Assembly (NCBI GenBank): GCA_033439295.1
Contig: JAVTLE010000008.1
Location: 1,984,001-2,048,000, forward strand
DNA length: 64,000 bases
Direction: 5' to 3'
Source: Deuterostichococcus epilithicus
Taxonomy: Eukaryota; Chlorophyta; Trebouxiophyceae; Prasiolales; Stichococcaceae
Part shown: in pieces, positions 33,107-44,467 of the stretch
Layout: the number at the start of each line of letters is the position of its first letter
Numbering within the stretch: position 1 is the first letter of the stretch
Translations under genes and position numbers: made by a program
Notes under the pieces: generated by a model
Seen by the model: the letters and a program-made list of their open reading frames with translations, nothing else
What the model was told of the DNA's origin: nothing
The model's database searches: none

Positions 33107-36100
33107 CTAGCCGGGACTGATAGGAGCGGCCGTGACACGCGGCAGCAGGCGATTTTTCGTCAGATCAATCATTTCACCGCAAATGCTGCGGCGCCGCACC
33201 TTCGAGACCTGCGGGAAGCTGGACAGGTCGTAGGCCTCCAGTATCTCCCGATACCGCTGCACGTCTGGGAAGTCGCCTGCGTGCGGACAATGCAATGTGA
33301 AGCCCAAGGCGTTGTGAAGCACATACGTGCCAGAGTCGACCATTTGCAACTGCACACCAACGCGCAGCACGTGCCTGCTTGCATCAGCTCGCAGGCAAGG
33401 TTTGCGCGCATGCCGTGCCACACACAGGCTCAGCGCACCCGGCGGCAGCTGGTGCTCCCGCTGCACATGCGCAAACTCCTGGCCCAGGTTGGCGAGCAGC
33501 CGCGCCTGCAGCCAGCACCGGGCGGCAGAGCAGGCTCAGGTTTCTTTCAGGTCCAGGGCGGCTTCAGCATCAGGACATAAATGGCCCGCTGGGTGGCCAC
33601 TCTACGCCGGGCGACGCATGACCGTGATGGGAGACTAAGCCCAGTCTCATGACCTAGCCGCATGTTCTGTCAGGCCTGGCAGCCATCGTGTGTTTCGTGT
33701 CGAAGGGCAGGCAAGCGCAGGACAGGAGGATCAGGACAAACAAGACGGGAAGCTCGCCTGCGCCTTGGCCTTGCCCATCATGGACGGCATCTGCTTGCGC
33801 AGATGGCCCATAATCAGGATGTGGATGCGCGCCGCCCGCACCCGCTTCACGAACTCGTTCACTGCAGCGCCGTGCAGCAGCAGGCCTCAGCGGTGATATT
33901 CTTTGTGCATCAGTTTCTGCTCTTCAGCAAGTTGCCTCTGGTGCTGACCAGTGCTGCGTTGTCAGCGCCTGAGCGGCAGCTGCTGGCGCAGACGGCAGCT
34001 TGCGCTGTGCGCTGGCGGGCTTACCTTTCCGGTCGCAGGAGCGGGAGGGGATCTCGTACAGGTCTGTCAGCAGGTCCGCCTGCAGAACAGCAGGCGCAGT
34101 ATCAACATGTGCAGGTGGTGTGGCATCGCGTCGAGCGGTGTCAACCGGCATGCAGCATGGGGTCAGCGGTCGGTCCGTCCTGCCGCACGCCACTGACGCG
34201 GCACAGGTCCCAGAGGTTCAGCCGCACGCCACTGATGCGGCACAGGTCCCAGAGGTTCAGCAGCACTGGTGCTGCTGGGGACGCGGGCTGTCTGCCGTAA
34301 GCAATACGAGCGCAGCGCCAAATGGCGCCGAGCGCAGCAGGTGCTGCCTGGTGATCCTAGAAATTTATGGGGAAACACCACACCTGCTCCTTCTGGAAGA
34401 GTGGCACGCAGTTGGGGTTGACGTCTTCGCGGATGGGCTTCAGGCCGTTGAAGGAGCCGATGTACACCCTGCACACCTGTGCGCGGCAGGCGGCGCATGG
34501 CCAATCAAAGACAGCACTGCACGCTGCACCGCCATGCTGCAGCGTGGCTCACACACGCTGCTGCGCCAGGGTTTTACCACTTCATACCCACAGAGTGGAG
34601 AGTGGTTTTGGCGGTTGGCTCGAGAACGGGCACGCACCTCGGGGGAGCGGAACACCTTGCCGAGGGACCACATGAGGGCACCATACACGCGCATCAGCTG
34701 CTGCTGGTCCACCTGGTCGCTCTTGTTCAGGACCACCCGCACCTGTGTCGCGCAAACATCGCCCAGAGTTTACGGCAGTGTCATCCAAGGTTCAGGGCAG
34801 TGCTGACCGGGACCAAACCCAATTAACAGACTGCCAGCCACCCGGACCCGTTTGCGTTACATTTGAGCACCACCACACCCGCACCCGCCGCGCACAAGGT
34901 CATCCAAACAAATCGCCGAGCAGCGACCGCAAGCTGTCAAATCAAGATCAGCAACGCTTCGCCGCACTGGGGGCCCATGCTCCCCTGCAGCAGATTGCGC
35001 TGGTAGCGCAGCGCAAGCGCCAGGCTGACAGCTGGCAAGCGCACACATTGCCTGCCGCGGCGCTCGACAGCAATAAGTGAGACGGCCCCCACCTTGTCAT
35101 CATGCCCCTTCAGCGTGCTGATAACTGCCTTGAACTCGTCGCTGCATCATGAACAGCGTAAAGCAATCAGAATGGCAAGGAGTTGCCCATGAAGCCCAGG
35201 AACAAGGTGCGACACAGCGCCTCAGTGCGACGTTTTTTGACCCCGCACCTTATGTCAAGCTTGTCAAAGCAGCAACAGTAGTAGTCAGTAAGTAGAACGA
35301 TAGAGTAAAAGTAGAAAGAAGAGTAAACACATGTAGTTAATAACAAATATTCAATATGATGATATTTGATGCCAGATTTTCTCTACTGCCCACGAAGCAA
35401 GGTGCGCACAGCGCAACGATTATATGGCCAAACCTTGTGTGGATCGAACATTAGCAGGATCTGCGAACAGAGTCACGCCTCAGCTCAGCGAACCTATCTG
35501 ACCACACATGGCGGTGCAGGAAAGCTGTGTGCGGAATATCCAGTGCAAGCGCATCTCGCGTCAGTCATTTTCCAAAGACTGCTCACCAGATCGCAGCGGG
35601 CGGCGAACCAGCCGCACACGTCGATGAAGTCGTACGTTCGCTCGATGCGCTGCTTCTCGCCCGACAGCACGCCGGGGGTGTCCACCAGCGTGATGGAATT
35701 GAGCAGCTCGTTAGGGCATGACGCCGCCTCGAACTTGCTGCAGAAGCCATTCCCATAGATCGCCAGCCCCTGCAGGACCAAGAGGGACAGCAGGATGATC
35801 ACAAGGTGTGCGGATGGAGGGGAGTGAGGGAGTCCGGGGGGAGAGACCCCCTGGAGGGGGGGTCCAGGGAGGCGCACCGTGGGCACGGGCCCCCAGTGCT
35901 GCAGCAGCATGTCATACACACTGCTCTGGAAAGCTCGCAGTCCGGCAGGCTCGTTGGCGAAGAACAGCTTGGTACCTGGTAGGGTTTGGACGACTGCACG
36001 ACGAGGGTGTTGCCGGGGGTGCGCCGCTCCTCCAGCCCGCTCTCCACCACCACAAAGCGGTCTGTCGTCGGCTCCGGCCCGATGTTGATGCCTGCAGGGA

Positions 36101-38142
36101 GCGTATCCCATTCAAGCCTGGCAGCAGCGAGTCGTCAAAAATCCAGACTTTGTCTAGCGCAAATCAGGACACCCCAGCGCTCGCCAACTTTAGCAACAAC
36201 GCAGCGACTTCGTTTGCACTTAAGGCATGCTGCCGCAGAGACCAATGTCAAAACCACCTGCCGCAGCCGCCACTGTCAGGCTCGCATGGCCGCGGAGTAG
36301 AAGAGGCTCACCTGGATAGCCGTCCTCCCGCCCCAGGAGGAATTTGATGAATGTCGTTTTGCCCGTGGAGTACTGACCCAGGAGCAGCACCTGCAACCGG
36401 CACCGGCACCTGCTCAATGGCCCTTGTTCACTTTCCATCAACCCCTATTTTCGTGTCACATCGTACGCCAAAGAGCCGCATTGGACATCGTGATCAGATA
36501 TGCTCCAGGAACAGGGATGGAGTGCAGCCTCACCGAAGGTTTGGCTTCGAAGTCGCTCTCTGTCATCAGCGGGCTGAAAAAGTGACCAAACTTGTAGGCC
36601 TCCTCGAGCGGCCGGATCTGCAGCCACAAATTGTGATGTGGGAAAGCTGCTCGGCCGACATGACGTTGGACTCGGCGGCCATCGACATGGACTCTCAGAA
36701 GCACGAGCCAAGAGGATATGCGATTGCCTTTGAAAAGTAGACTTGCTTCAAGCCGTCGATGATGCCAGTAATCTTTTTGGGCGGCACTGTCATCTTCTTC
36801 TTCCTCGTGAAGAAGGATGTCGACTCCTGCACATGGCCCTTGAGCACGCCTCATGCCGAAATTCCCAATCAGTATCCTGCCCGCTGTCCTGGCCTGCTCT
36901 TCTGGCCCGCCTTCACATGTCGTGGAGCCCACTGCCTGACAGGCAGCCCATGAGGCAGCCGGGGAGATATGTCCAGCATACAGTGCTGATCGCTGGCCGA
37001 ACATGGGCGAGACTCGCCTGCACCACGGGCGCCGGCGACTCCTGCACCGGCGGCGAGTCGGTGAAGGGGTTATGCTCCGGCTCATCCAGTCCCAGCTTCT
37101 GCGCAGTGGGCAGACCAACAGGCTCATGCCAGCATCCAGGTTGCGGTCGTTCGACTCATGGTCCAGGATGTAACAGTCCCCCTGCCGCATCCACTGGCTG
37201 GCTGCCGACTGAAAAACCCCTTTGAACACGCTTCAAATTTGTGAGGCTCATGTGCCAACAGCCGTGTATGGCAGTGCAGTGTGCCAAGAGCACGGCGTCA
37301 TGTGCAGACCCCGTCACTCAGCAACTCACATGCAGCAGCTCGTGGATGCCGGCCATCATGGGCTCCCCGACATGGCCAGCGTCCTTCTCCCGGTCGTACA
37401 GCGCGTGGGACAGGTCCCCCACTTGCTGGCTGACGCTAATGTACTCCATTGCCTGCGCATTACACGCCAGCATGAAGCCGGCCAGTCAGCATGTCCCTTG
37501 CATCTGCCCGAATGATCCCATCCAGGGTGTGACCAGCTCCAACCCGACGTCAGCACCTGCTGGGCTTCTGGGCGCTGCGGGAAATGGCTTTGAAGGCAAC
37601 GCAGCAGCACTGTGCGACGGGACGGGCGTCAGCGCACAATGACCGGACAGCAGCGACCAATTGGGGCATCAGCAGTGCAGCTGGGCAGCGGGACCAGGAT
37701 GCGGCGCGGCGTGGCGCACCATGGCGAAGCTGTGCTGGTCCAGGTACCCCTTGCGGCTGCTGTCTGCCATCGCCCACACCTTCGCCAGCTGGTCGCGTGG
37801 CAGGCCGGAGCGCTCGAAGAACTTGACTGCATCAGCGCCCGTGAGCCGCCCATCATGATCTGTGGTGAGACATATATTGGGCGTTGGTCTGGAGTTCGGT
37901 GAGGATGTTGGACGTCAGGTGGTCCGCATAAGCATGGTGCTATCTGAGAGGTGCATGGCAACCACAGCAGTGCGACATCACGCTGCGCCGCAGGGTGTGC
38001 AACAAATTAGTTGAGCGTAGCTTCTCAGCCCAAACGGCATTCTAGCGGACAACAAACCTGTATCAGCGGCTTGGAACCAGAGCAGGAATTGCTTCCTGCG
38101 ATCTCGTTCGGCCAAAGCGGCCCCCCCTGCTGTCGAATCCAT
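33107..38142 (-). CDS. EHD1: EH-domain-containing dynamin-like ATPase (EHD family)
   Basis: Eighteen exons: 38058-38142, 37720-37859, 37330-37452, 37018-37098, 36728-36826, 36534-36617, 36312-36390, 35976-36091, 35587-35769, 35434-35460, 35249-35259, 35093-35141, 34636-34742, 34384-34468, 34025-34079, 33758-33861, 33439-33505 and 33107-33276. Together they give 554 residues. The EH domain is N-terminal (plant order), with the loop [17 protein letters not shown] and [16 protein letters not shown]. The G-domain has the P-loop GQYSTGKTT, switch [19 protein letters not shown] and VLNKSDQVD. The helical region ends with [11 protein letters not shown] and [13 protein letters not shown]. EHDs tubulate membranes in endocytic recycling. 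Four introns start with GC; the frame closes only if they are accepted. Exon 11 is 11 nt. Confidence 0.93.
34182..34259. repeat. 39-bp tandem duplication in an EHD intron
   Basis: Two 39-bp units beginning gccgcacgccactga lie head to tail with one mismatch, at 34182-34220 and 34221-34259. They sit in the intron between EHD exons 14 and 15. Confidence 0.9.
35260..35395. other. AT-rich patch in an EHD intron
   Basis: This run is rich in A and T (for example tagttaataacaaatattcaatatgatg), in sharp contrast to its GC-rich surroundings. On the minus strand it forms a long pyrimidine-rich, AG-free tract immediately before the acceptor of the 11-nt micro-exon at 35249-35259. Confidence 0.7.
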
Positions 38143-38824
38143 CCCACTCTACCGGGACCGCACTGGCATGAAAAATTTGTTACTTACTCAAACCAACCGA
38201 AGCACAGCTGCACCGATGCGTAGCCACTTCTGAATGATAGCGTCACGTCATTCACTCTGGACAGACGTCGCGACAAGATCGTCAGAACAGTGCAGGCGCA
38301 GCAGCACAAAAGTTTGTAGTTCAGTATTTCGTTCGAGACGCAGGACTCGTGTCGATCTGAGCCAAACAGAGCATGCACATGAAAATGCATGCTCGTTGTG
38401 AAACATCACACGTATCTGGCTCAGAAACCCTATCTCGCAGTACCCCCGAGCACGGTGCAAAGCTCGCCAAACTGTCCTTCACAGTCGCACGACTGATAGT
38501 CCACAATCTGTCTTCGTCGAAGGCGACACTTGTGATTCGCTCGTTTCTGACTGCAACCGGCTGCACGGAATATCTTCGTGACTGGGATCGCCAAGTCAGC
38601 TGGAGTTCGGAGTAGCATCTTGAGCTGCGAGGCGACCTGAAGCAAGCAAACTTGAATCGAAACACCGAAGGGGTTCCCAGGGGTCCGAAGGGCGCAGTAT
38701 GGTGAGCACTTAGGTCGCAGCATTTGGCGTGCATCTTCAGATCGCGTGTGCGCCAAACCACCTGTCACATCATGTCGCGCGCTTGACATTCAGCAGGCGA
38801 GGCTGAAGCGCCTCCTCATCTGAA
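38143..38824. promoter_or_regulatory. divergent upstream region, EHD / HSBP1
   Basis: 682 bp separate the two divergent start codons, with no supported exon. Both promoters should lie here; heat-shock elements (nGAAn repeats) were not convincing by eye. Confidence 0.4.
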
Positions 38825-39352
38825 ATGGCTGCCATGATGGCGCGCACGCAGGCGATGGCGGAGCCGCAGCAGCAGCCGCTGGCGTCGCCGCTGAAGGGTT
38901 TTCACATCCCGGCCGGCACCAAGATGCCGCAGACGCAAGCGGATCTGGCGGTGTACGTGAAGAGCCTGCTGTCGCAGATGGTGCGCAGCCTAAGTGACTG
39001 CTCGGGCAGGCCTTTGGAAGGATGCATCAATAAACGCAGAGCAATGCGCTCATGCTCAGAATTAACATGCTCGCCTTCTATCCTGCAGCAAACGCGCTTC
39101 CAAGACATGAGCGATGGCCTGGTGGAACGAATCGACGAGCTGGGCGCCCGCATTGATGAGCTGGAGCACTCGATCACCAGGTGCGAGGGGCTGGCACAGG
39201 GTCAGACCAGGCGTCACGCAACCAACCTTCAACAAGATCAAGCATGCGCCATCCAACGCTCGTATGCTCACGTGATGTCTCCATTCATCCGCAGGCTGAT
39301 CGACCAGACAGGCACGCCGATGCAGCCGAAACCAGCGTCTTTGACACGATAA
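38825..39352 (+). CDS. HSBP1: heat shock factor binding protein 1
   Basis: Three exons: 38825-38980, 39089-39180 and 39295-39352, giving 101 residues. The conserved coiled-coil core is present: DLAVYVKSLLSQM, then TRFQDMSDGLVERIDELG and ARIDELEHSI. Families of this type trimerise and bind the HSF1 trimer, damping the heat-shock response. The N-terminal roughly 35 residues (Met/Ala/Gln-rich) and the C-terminal extension QTGTPMQPKPASLTR are lineage-specific. Confidence 0.94.
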   Translation: MAAMMARTQAMAEPQQQPLASPLKGFHIPAGTKMPQTQADLAVYVKSLLSQMVRSLSDCSGRPLEGCINKRRAMRSCSELTCSPSILQQTRFQDMSDGLVERIDELGARIDELEHSITRCEGLAQGQTRRHATNLQQDQACAIQRSYAHVMSPFIRRLIDQTGTPMQPKPASLTR

Positions 39353-39740
39353 CGTCCGCTGGCGTGCCCGCAGCTTTGCGCACGCTGTAGTCTTCAGATT
39401 CTTTTGCGACATTCCTTGAAGCACAGCGATGGCGTTTAGTGCATGTACACTTGTTGGCGTTGAAAGTGTGTTCCTCCCCACACCCTTGCCTTCGTGATTG
39501 GCTGGATTGATGTGACGACCAAAGTGCTCATATTCTAAACGAAAAGAGACATACAAAGGCTCCAATGGTTTACAAACTTCAGCTTAGCTAGGTATATTCG
39601 AAACCAACTCTTAGCTACCACACTGCCTGCAATCTCCACGCTGATACTGTTGCCACGCCCTAGTATGCTGATCGTACTCCTCGCCCGTCCAGATTCTAAA
39701 GCCATGCTTTTCAGGAACATGTGAAGGCTGTGCGCGCACA
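39353..39740. other. intergenic, convergent gene ends
   Basis: A 388-bp gap between the HSBP1 stop and the stop of the Pro/Gln-rich gene; no features seen. Confidence 0.5.
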
Positions 39741-41339
39741 TCAGTAGGTCTGCTGCGGGTAGCCTGGTTTGCCGATGCTCGGCGGCTGCTGGTGCTGCTG
39801 CTGGTATGCCTGTGGCTGGAATCCCTGCTGCTGCTGCTGCGGCTGGCCCCACTGCTGGCCCTGCCCCTGCTGAGGCTGCTGGTAGTGCGGCTGCTGCGCC
39901 TGCTGCTGCTGGTACTGCAACGGCTGGTAGCCGCTGTGCTGGTCAGGAGCTTCCAGCTGCTTTTGGTACTCGTAGCCCTCCTTGGGCGGGCCACCCATCA
40001 TCTGCGGCGGCGGTCCCATCGGCGGCGGCCCGACTGCAAGGTCAACGCACTTGCAAGTTCGGGCGCTGTGTCGCTTGCGCAACGCAACCTGGCACAGTCC
40101 AGGATGCAATGCCAGCGCAATCTACATCTGCATAAGCTTTGCATGACGACAGAAATCGTCGTTTTGGCGACATCCAGGCAGGCCGCATGAGTCTATTCAC
40201 ATAGCAGCTCACCGATGTCGATCTGAATCCAGTGCTCCCTGCGCGTCGGGTACATTTCACTTCAAACAGAGAAGTCCAGAGGGCAGCTCAACACCTCAGA
40301 ATGAGTGGACAGATGATTCAGCGCGATTGCTGTCATACACCATATCTGCGACACACCTGGTGCGCTGCAGCGACAGCGCCAGGCCACAGTGCCCAAAGCT
40401 GCCGCGCCAGCGCTCCAGCATCTGCGATACCTCGGCTTCCCACTGCGGGTAGCTGCCGCCGTCCGGGTTGATGGACGCGCACCCAATCACAGCGGCTGCA
40501 GACAGCACGCACGGTCCTTGGATCGAGCACGGCACCGGAGGCGGCATGCCGATACACGCGGGCCAATCAAAAACATCTGCAACAATGGCTGGCAGGTGCA
40601 GGTATAGCGGGGCACCGGCGAACCTATGCTAAAGCAGAGTGCCCAGCTCCCGACTTGAGAGGCTTTCGGTTTGATGACGTAGGGGTGGCGCTCTGCCAGC
40701 GTCGCGCACTCTTGCATGAACGCGCCCCACATGTTCTGCACGGAAGAGGGTGCCAACACGGTTAGATTCAGCTTAGCGTGCGGACGCACGAGCGTCAGAG
40801 CGTCAGTGACAACAAAGGCAGAGTGACAACAAGGCAACGGGAGCTTGGGAACTGAGATAGCATTTACACAGGGCTGAGCAGTCTCAGTACTCTACCATGT
40901 CCATGCGGCCGACGAGCTGAGGAGGCAGGGCGTTGGGTCCATAGTTCAGCTTGATAACGCGCCCCGAAAAGCCTTTAGAGGACTTCAGGAATTCGATACA
41001 AACGCGGTTCTGGCTCTGGTACATCGCCATGGGTATGGTCTGCAAAGACTTAGCCCTTGCCCGAGCCTCGCTTGAGTGCACCTCGCCAGGTCTGGGCGGG
41101 GGTCCTGGGCGGGGATACTTCGTGACAACCGGTCTGGAGCAGTTGTTCCGGGGGCGTGGCTGCAGTCAGACCGCTCACGCTACGACACGGGATGTCAAGG
41201 CTGGCGAGGCGAGACTATGTGCACATATATGGCGCAAGAACAAGTCGCTGCTCGCTGGTTCGCAGACCATCACGTAAAGTTTGTAGCACGACGAAATGCT
41301 CACTACGCTTCCGCCACAAATGTTGTTATGGTGGCTCAT
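39741..41339 (-). CDS. unrecognised protein with conserved-looking core and Pro/Gln-rich tail
   Basis: Exons 40896-41039, 40624-40735, 40357-40495, 40213-40238 and 39741-40033 join cleanly in phase. A likely first exon at 41304-41339 (MSHHNNICGGSV) gives 249 residues. The core is ordered and hydrophobic: MYQSQNRVCIEFLKSSKGF, IKLNYGPNALPPQLVGRM, NMWGAFMQECATLAERHPYV, then GGSYPQWEAEVSQMLERW. A 26-nt micro-exon encodes EHWIQIDI. The tail is PPPMGPPPQMMGGPPKEG followed by Gln/Pro/Tyr repeats, the style of RNA-binding or condensate-forming proteins. I do not recognise the fold. It is divergent from the TOPORS-like gene, with only about 170 bp between starts. Confidence 0.6.
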
Positions 41340-41509
41340 GCAACTTGCAACAACAGCAATGCTTTGAATGCTAGCAGCCGCTCGCGGCGTGTGCACACGG
41401 TTGCTGCAGCCGAAAATCCCACCGTCGTGCTCTGAAGTCGAGGTGCAGGCGATGCTTTCAACAGCTTGAGGCACCAGACCCTTCGCAACGAGCCTCCCGA
41501 GCATCACCG

Positions 41510-44127
41510 ATGCGTGTCATGCCTGGCAGTCCGAGCTCTCGGTCGAAGAGGGAAGACAGCCCAGATGATGACGCCGCGCCGCCATGCCCCATATGCGAGT
41601 GTCTTGGCCTCCATGTCATCGGCTGCATGCCTTGTGAACCTGGTGTTTGTGTCTGCAGTACCTGCAGAGAGCTCACTTCAAGCCCAGATACACATACAGG
41701 CTCATGTGCAGATGCACCTCTCTTGCAGGCCTTGCCGAAATCGAGGAGGAGCGTGACCGGGCTGTCGTGCTGGACTGCCTGCACTGCTTCTGCGTGTCGT
41801 GCATCAGCCGCTGGGCCAAGCTGCGACGGGAGTGCCCTTTGTGCAAGGTGCGGCATCTGTTCAAGCACTTCCAGACCTCGCCTGTCACCCGCTTCCTAAG
41901 CTGTCCTGCCACCACGACGTCTCTCTGACCGGTCCTCGGCAATGCTGTAAGCGTCGTCTCCATGCAGGGCTTCTTCCATGCATTCATCCACGACATCGTC
42001 AGCGCCTCCGAATTCAAGGAGCGCCGCCTCAGCCCGCTGCGCGATCCCAGCAAGGGCGCTGACGAGGACCCCGTGGCAGCGCTGCTGCGCGATGCGCGGC
42101 AGCAGTACGAGAGCTGGCGGGCGGGGCAAAATTCTGCTGTGCAGCAGCGGTGGCCGGCGGCAGCACAGCGGCGGCCGCCGGGGGACGGGCAGCAGGGGCG
42201 CCGTGGCTCGCGCAGCTCAAACCCAGAGCGCACTGGCCCGCTGACGGAGCCACGGCCTTACTACTACCGGCTGCAGCGCAACCTGACCGCCAGGTGCGAG
42301 AAGAAGCAGCATAGCATTCCAGCCAGAAGCCACGGCAGTTGCCGGCCACAGTTTACTGCAACCTGCCTAGAGTACAGCACCAGGTGCACGTGGCCCAACA
42401 GCTAAATGCTACTTGCCGCCCATGCTGCGACTTCGGAAGGAGCACTGCGCCGCTGCGTGCAGGGCCGGGGGCACATACGGGCAGCCGGCGGCGCCGGCGG
42501 CGTCCGAGGACCAGGCGGTGGAGCGGCGCCGCGGTGTCTACAGCCGCGGCGTGTGGGCGCGGCCAGTCAGCGTGCCGGGCTCGGCGGCAGCGCCGCCCGC
42601 CGCAGCCGCGCAGGCAGCGGAGCGCCGCCTGCAGGATTGGGTGGCGCGAGAGCTGCAGGCGCTGCTGCAGCAGGAGGTGAGCTTGCACCCTCGAGACAGC
42701 ACCTGTTGTCCGCTGAGCCGGCTGTGAATGGACGCTGAGCAGTCCTGCTGGCAGCGCCAAGGGCAGGGTCCGTATGCTGCTGAAGCGAAGAGGGCTGGCT
42801 GGGCCTTACTCAGCTGTCGTCGAGTTATTGCGATGCGATCTCGCAACTTTGCCTTTGCTCTGATTGCTGCATTGCGCACGGTGTCAGGCTGCTGATCGAT
42901 GACCTCCTCGGCTATGCATTTGGCAGCTCGCCCGCGTGCCTCCGTAGGGCGCCTCGGCAACCCATGTGACACCCGACCTGCATCATGTCCCGAGCGTCCA
43001 TGCTGTGTAGGATGTCGTCGTCGTGAAGGGCCTGGTCATGGGCCTGGTGCGCTCACACGGCCTGGCGTCAGCAGGGCACAGCACCGCAGATGGCGAGCCA
43101 GGCGGGCACCGCGTGCCGCCTGCGGACGCGCTGCGCCCCTTCCTGGCGCAGCACGCCGAGCACTTTTGGCATGAGCTCAGGTGCTGCCATTGCATACACA
43201 GCTTGGAGCAGCACCCATATTGGCATCCCGCGGCAGTCTTGTCAGGGCCTCCCCCTTCGAGCTTGCTCAACGGAGGTCTTGCAGCACTCGGCTCAATGAC
43301 TTAGGTGTTGATATTTCACAGGAACTTCGCATCGGCGCCGTTCACGATGCTCACGTACGATCGGTTAGTGCGCTACGACGGGCCGGAGCAGCAGCAGGAC
43401 GTCGGCGGGGTCGGCGCTATTACAGCTCAGCCGCGCCGGCCGCCCACCGACCGCATCTCCCGCTGGGACGTGCGCCCCGCTGGGGATGCCATGCGGCAGC
43501 CAACACCAAGCACTTTCAACACAAGCGGAGAGGATAGCAGCTGCGGCAGCGGCCGAGTGGGGCAGCGCAGCAGCACGGCGCGCTTGCCGGTGCGTCAGCC
43601 GGTCTCAGAGCCGGCGACGGCAGCAGATCCTGGCGCAGGGACCACAGCATCTCGCGGTGCGTCCGCTTTCAGCTACTTTCTGGATGGAACATCCTAGCGC
43701 AGTTCAGCTTCTTGCTGGCTGCTGCACAGCAGCTGGCTGCAAGGACGATGGCCTACAGCCGAGGTGCTCCTGCCTCCTGGACCATGGCCATTGACTGCAG
43801 CCTTTGCTGTCTGCAGGCGACTCAGCGGCGTCGCCAGCTGCCACTGCAAGCCCTGCGTGGCCGGCTGCCGAGCTGGATGCCCTGCGCAGCTCCGCGCTGC
43901 GCCGTCACAGCGCCCAGCAGGCAGGGGATGCAGACGGGCGGCGGCGGCACAAGCGGCGGAGGAGCAGGTCTCCGAGCAGGCAGCGGCGAAGGAGACGGCG
44001 CAGCTGTAGCATGTCGCCCGCAGAGCCGCGCCACAGGAAGCACCACACGAGGACGCATGTACACGGGCCAGAGCAGATTGTTGCCACGGCGGCGTGTGAA
44101 AACACTGATCGTTGGGAGATGGAGTGA
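41510..44127 (+). CDS. TOPORS: TOPORS-like RING E3 ubiquitin/SUMO ligase
   Basis: Seven exons: 41510-41594, 41729-41847, 41968-42293, 42463-42676, 43011-43180, 43322-43656 and 43817-44127, giving 519 residues. The RING is near the N-terminus: CPICLAEIEEERDRAV, then DCLHCFCVSCISRW and ECPLCK, a C3HC4 pattern. The downstream TOPORS-type region has QDWVARELQALLQQ, FLAQHAEHFWHELRNFA and SAPFTMLTYDRLVRYD. The C-terminus is Arg/Ser-rich (KRRRSRSPSRQRRRRR), like the nuclear speckle tail of animal TOPORS. The conserved CPICL motif is restored only if intron 1 starts with GCGAGT. It should act in the nucleus on transcription or splicing regulators. Confidence 0.92.
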
Positions 44128-44467
44128 TGTCGTGTGGATCTGTACATCATGTTACGGAATCGATGCCAAACATCCTTCATTTTGGCATGCGGAAGCTACA
44201 ATACAGAGGCGACGTGCAGATGTTGGGTCGGCCAGCGTCCAGTCCACAAGTGGGCAACAAAATCACCAGTGTGAGCAGATTGCTAATCCATGCTCGCCTA
44301 GGCAACTTTTGCGCCTTGGTGCCGCTGTAGTTGATGACAACACCGATCCCCATGACCGGAATCTGCACGGTTGACATTTTCAACGGGCGCCCGCCCACCA
44401 TCACCACTAGATACCGCAAAGTCCTGAAGAGGCCGTCTCATGCAGTAGGAGCCTGCGTACAGCCGCC
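44128..44467. other. intergenic, convergent gene ends
   Basis: 340 bp between the TOPORS-like stop and the EF-hand gene stop; nothing further seen. Confidence 0.5.

Noticed and set aside
33107-33276. A short intron in the last EHD exon at GTGCGGCGCCGCAG
   Set aside because: The 14-nt gap is too small for an intron and its removal leads to an immediate stop; the uninterrupted frame gives a plausible C-terminus.
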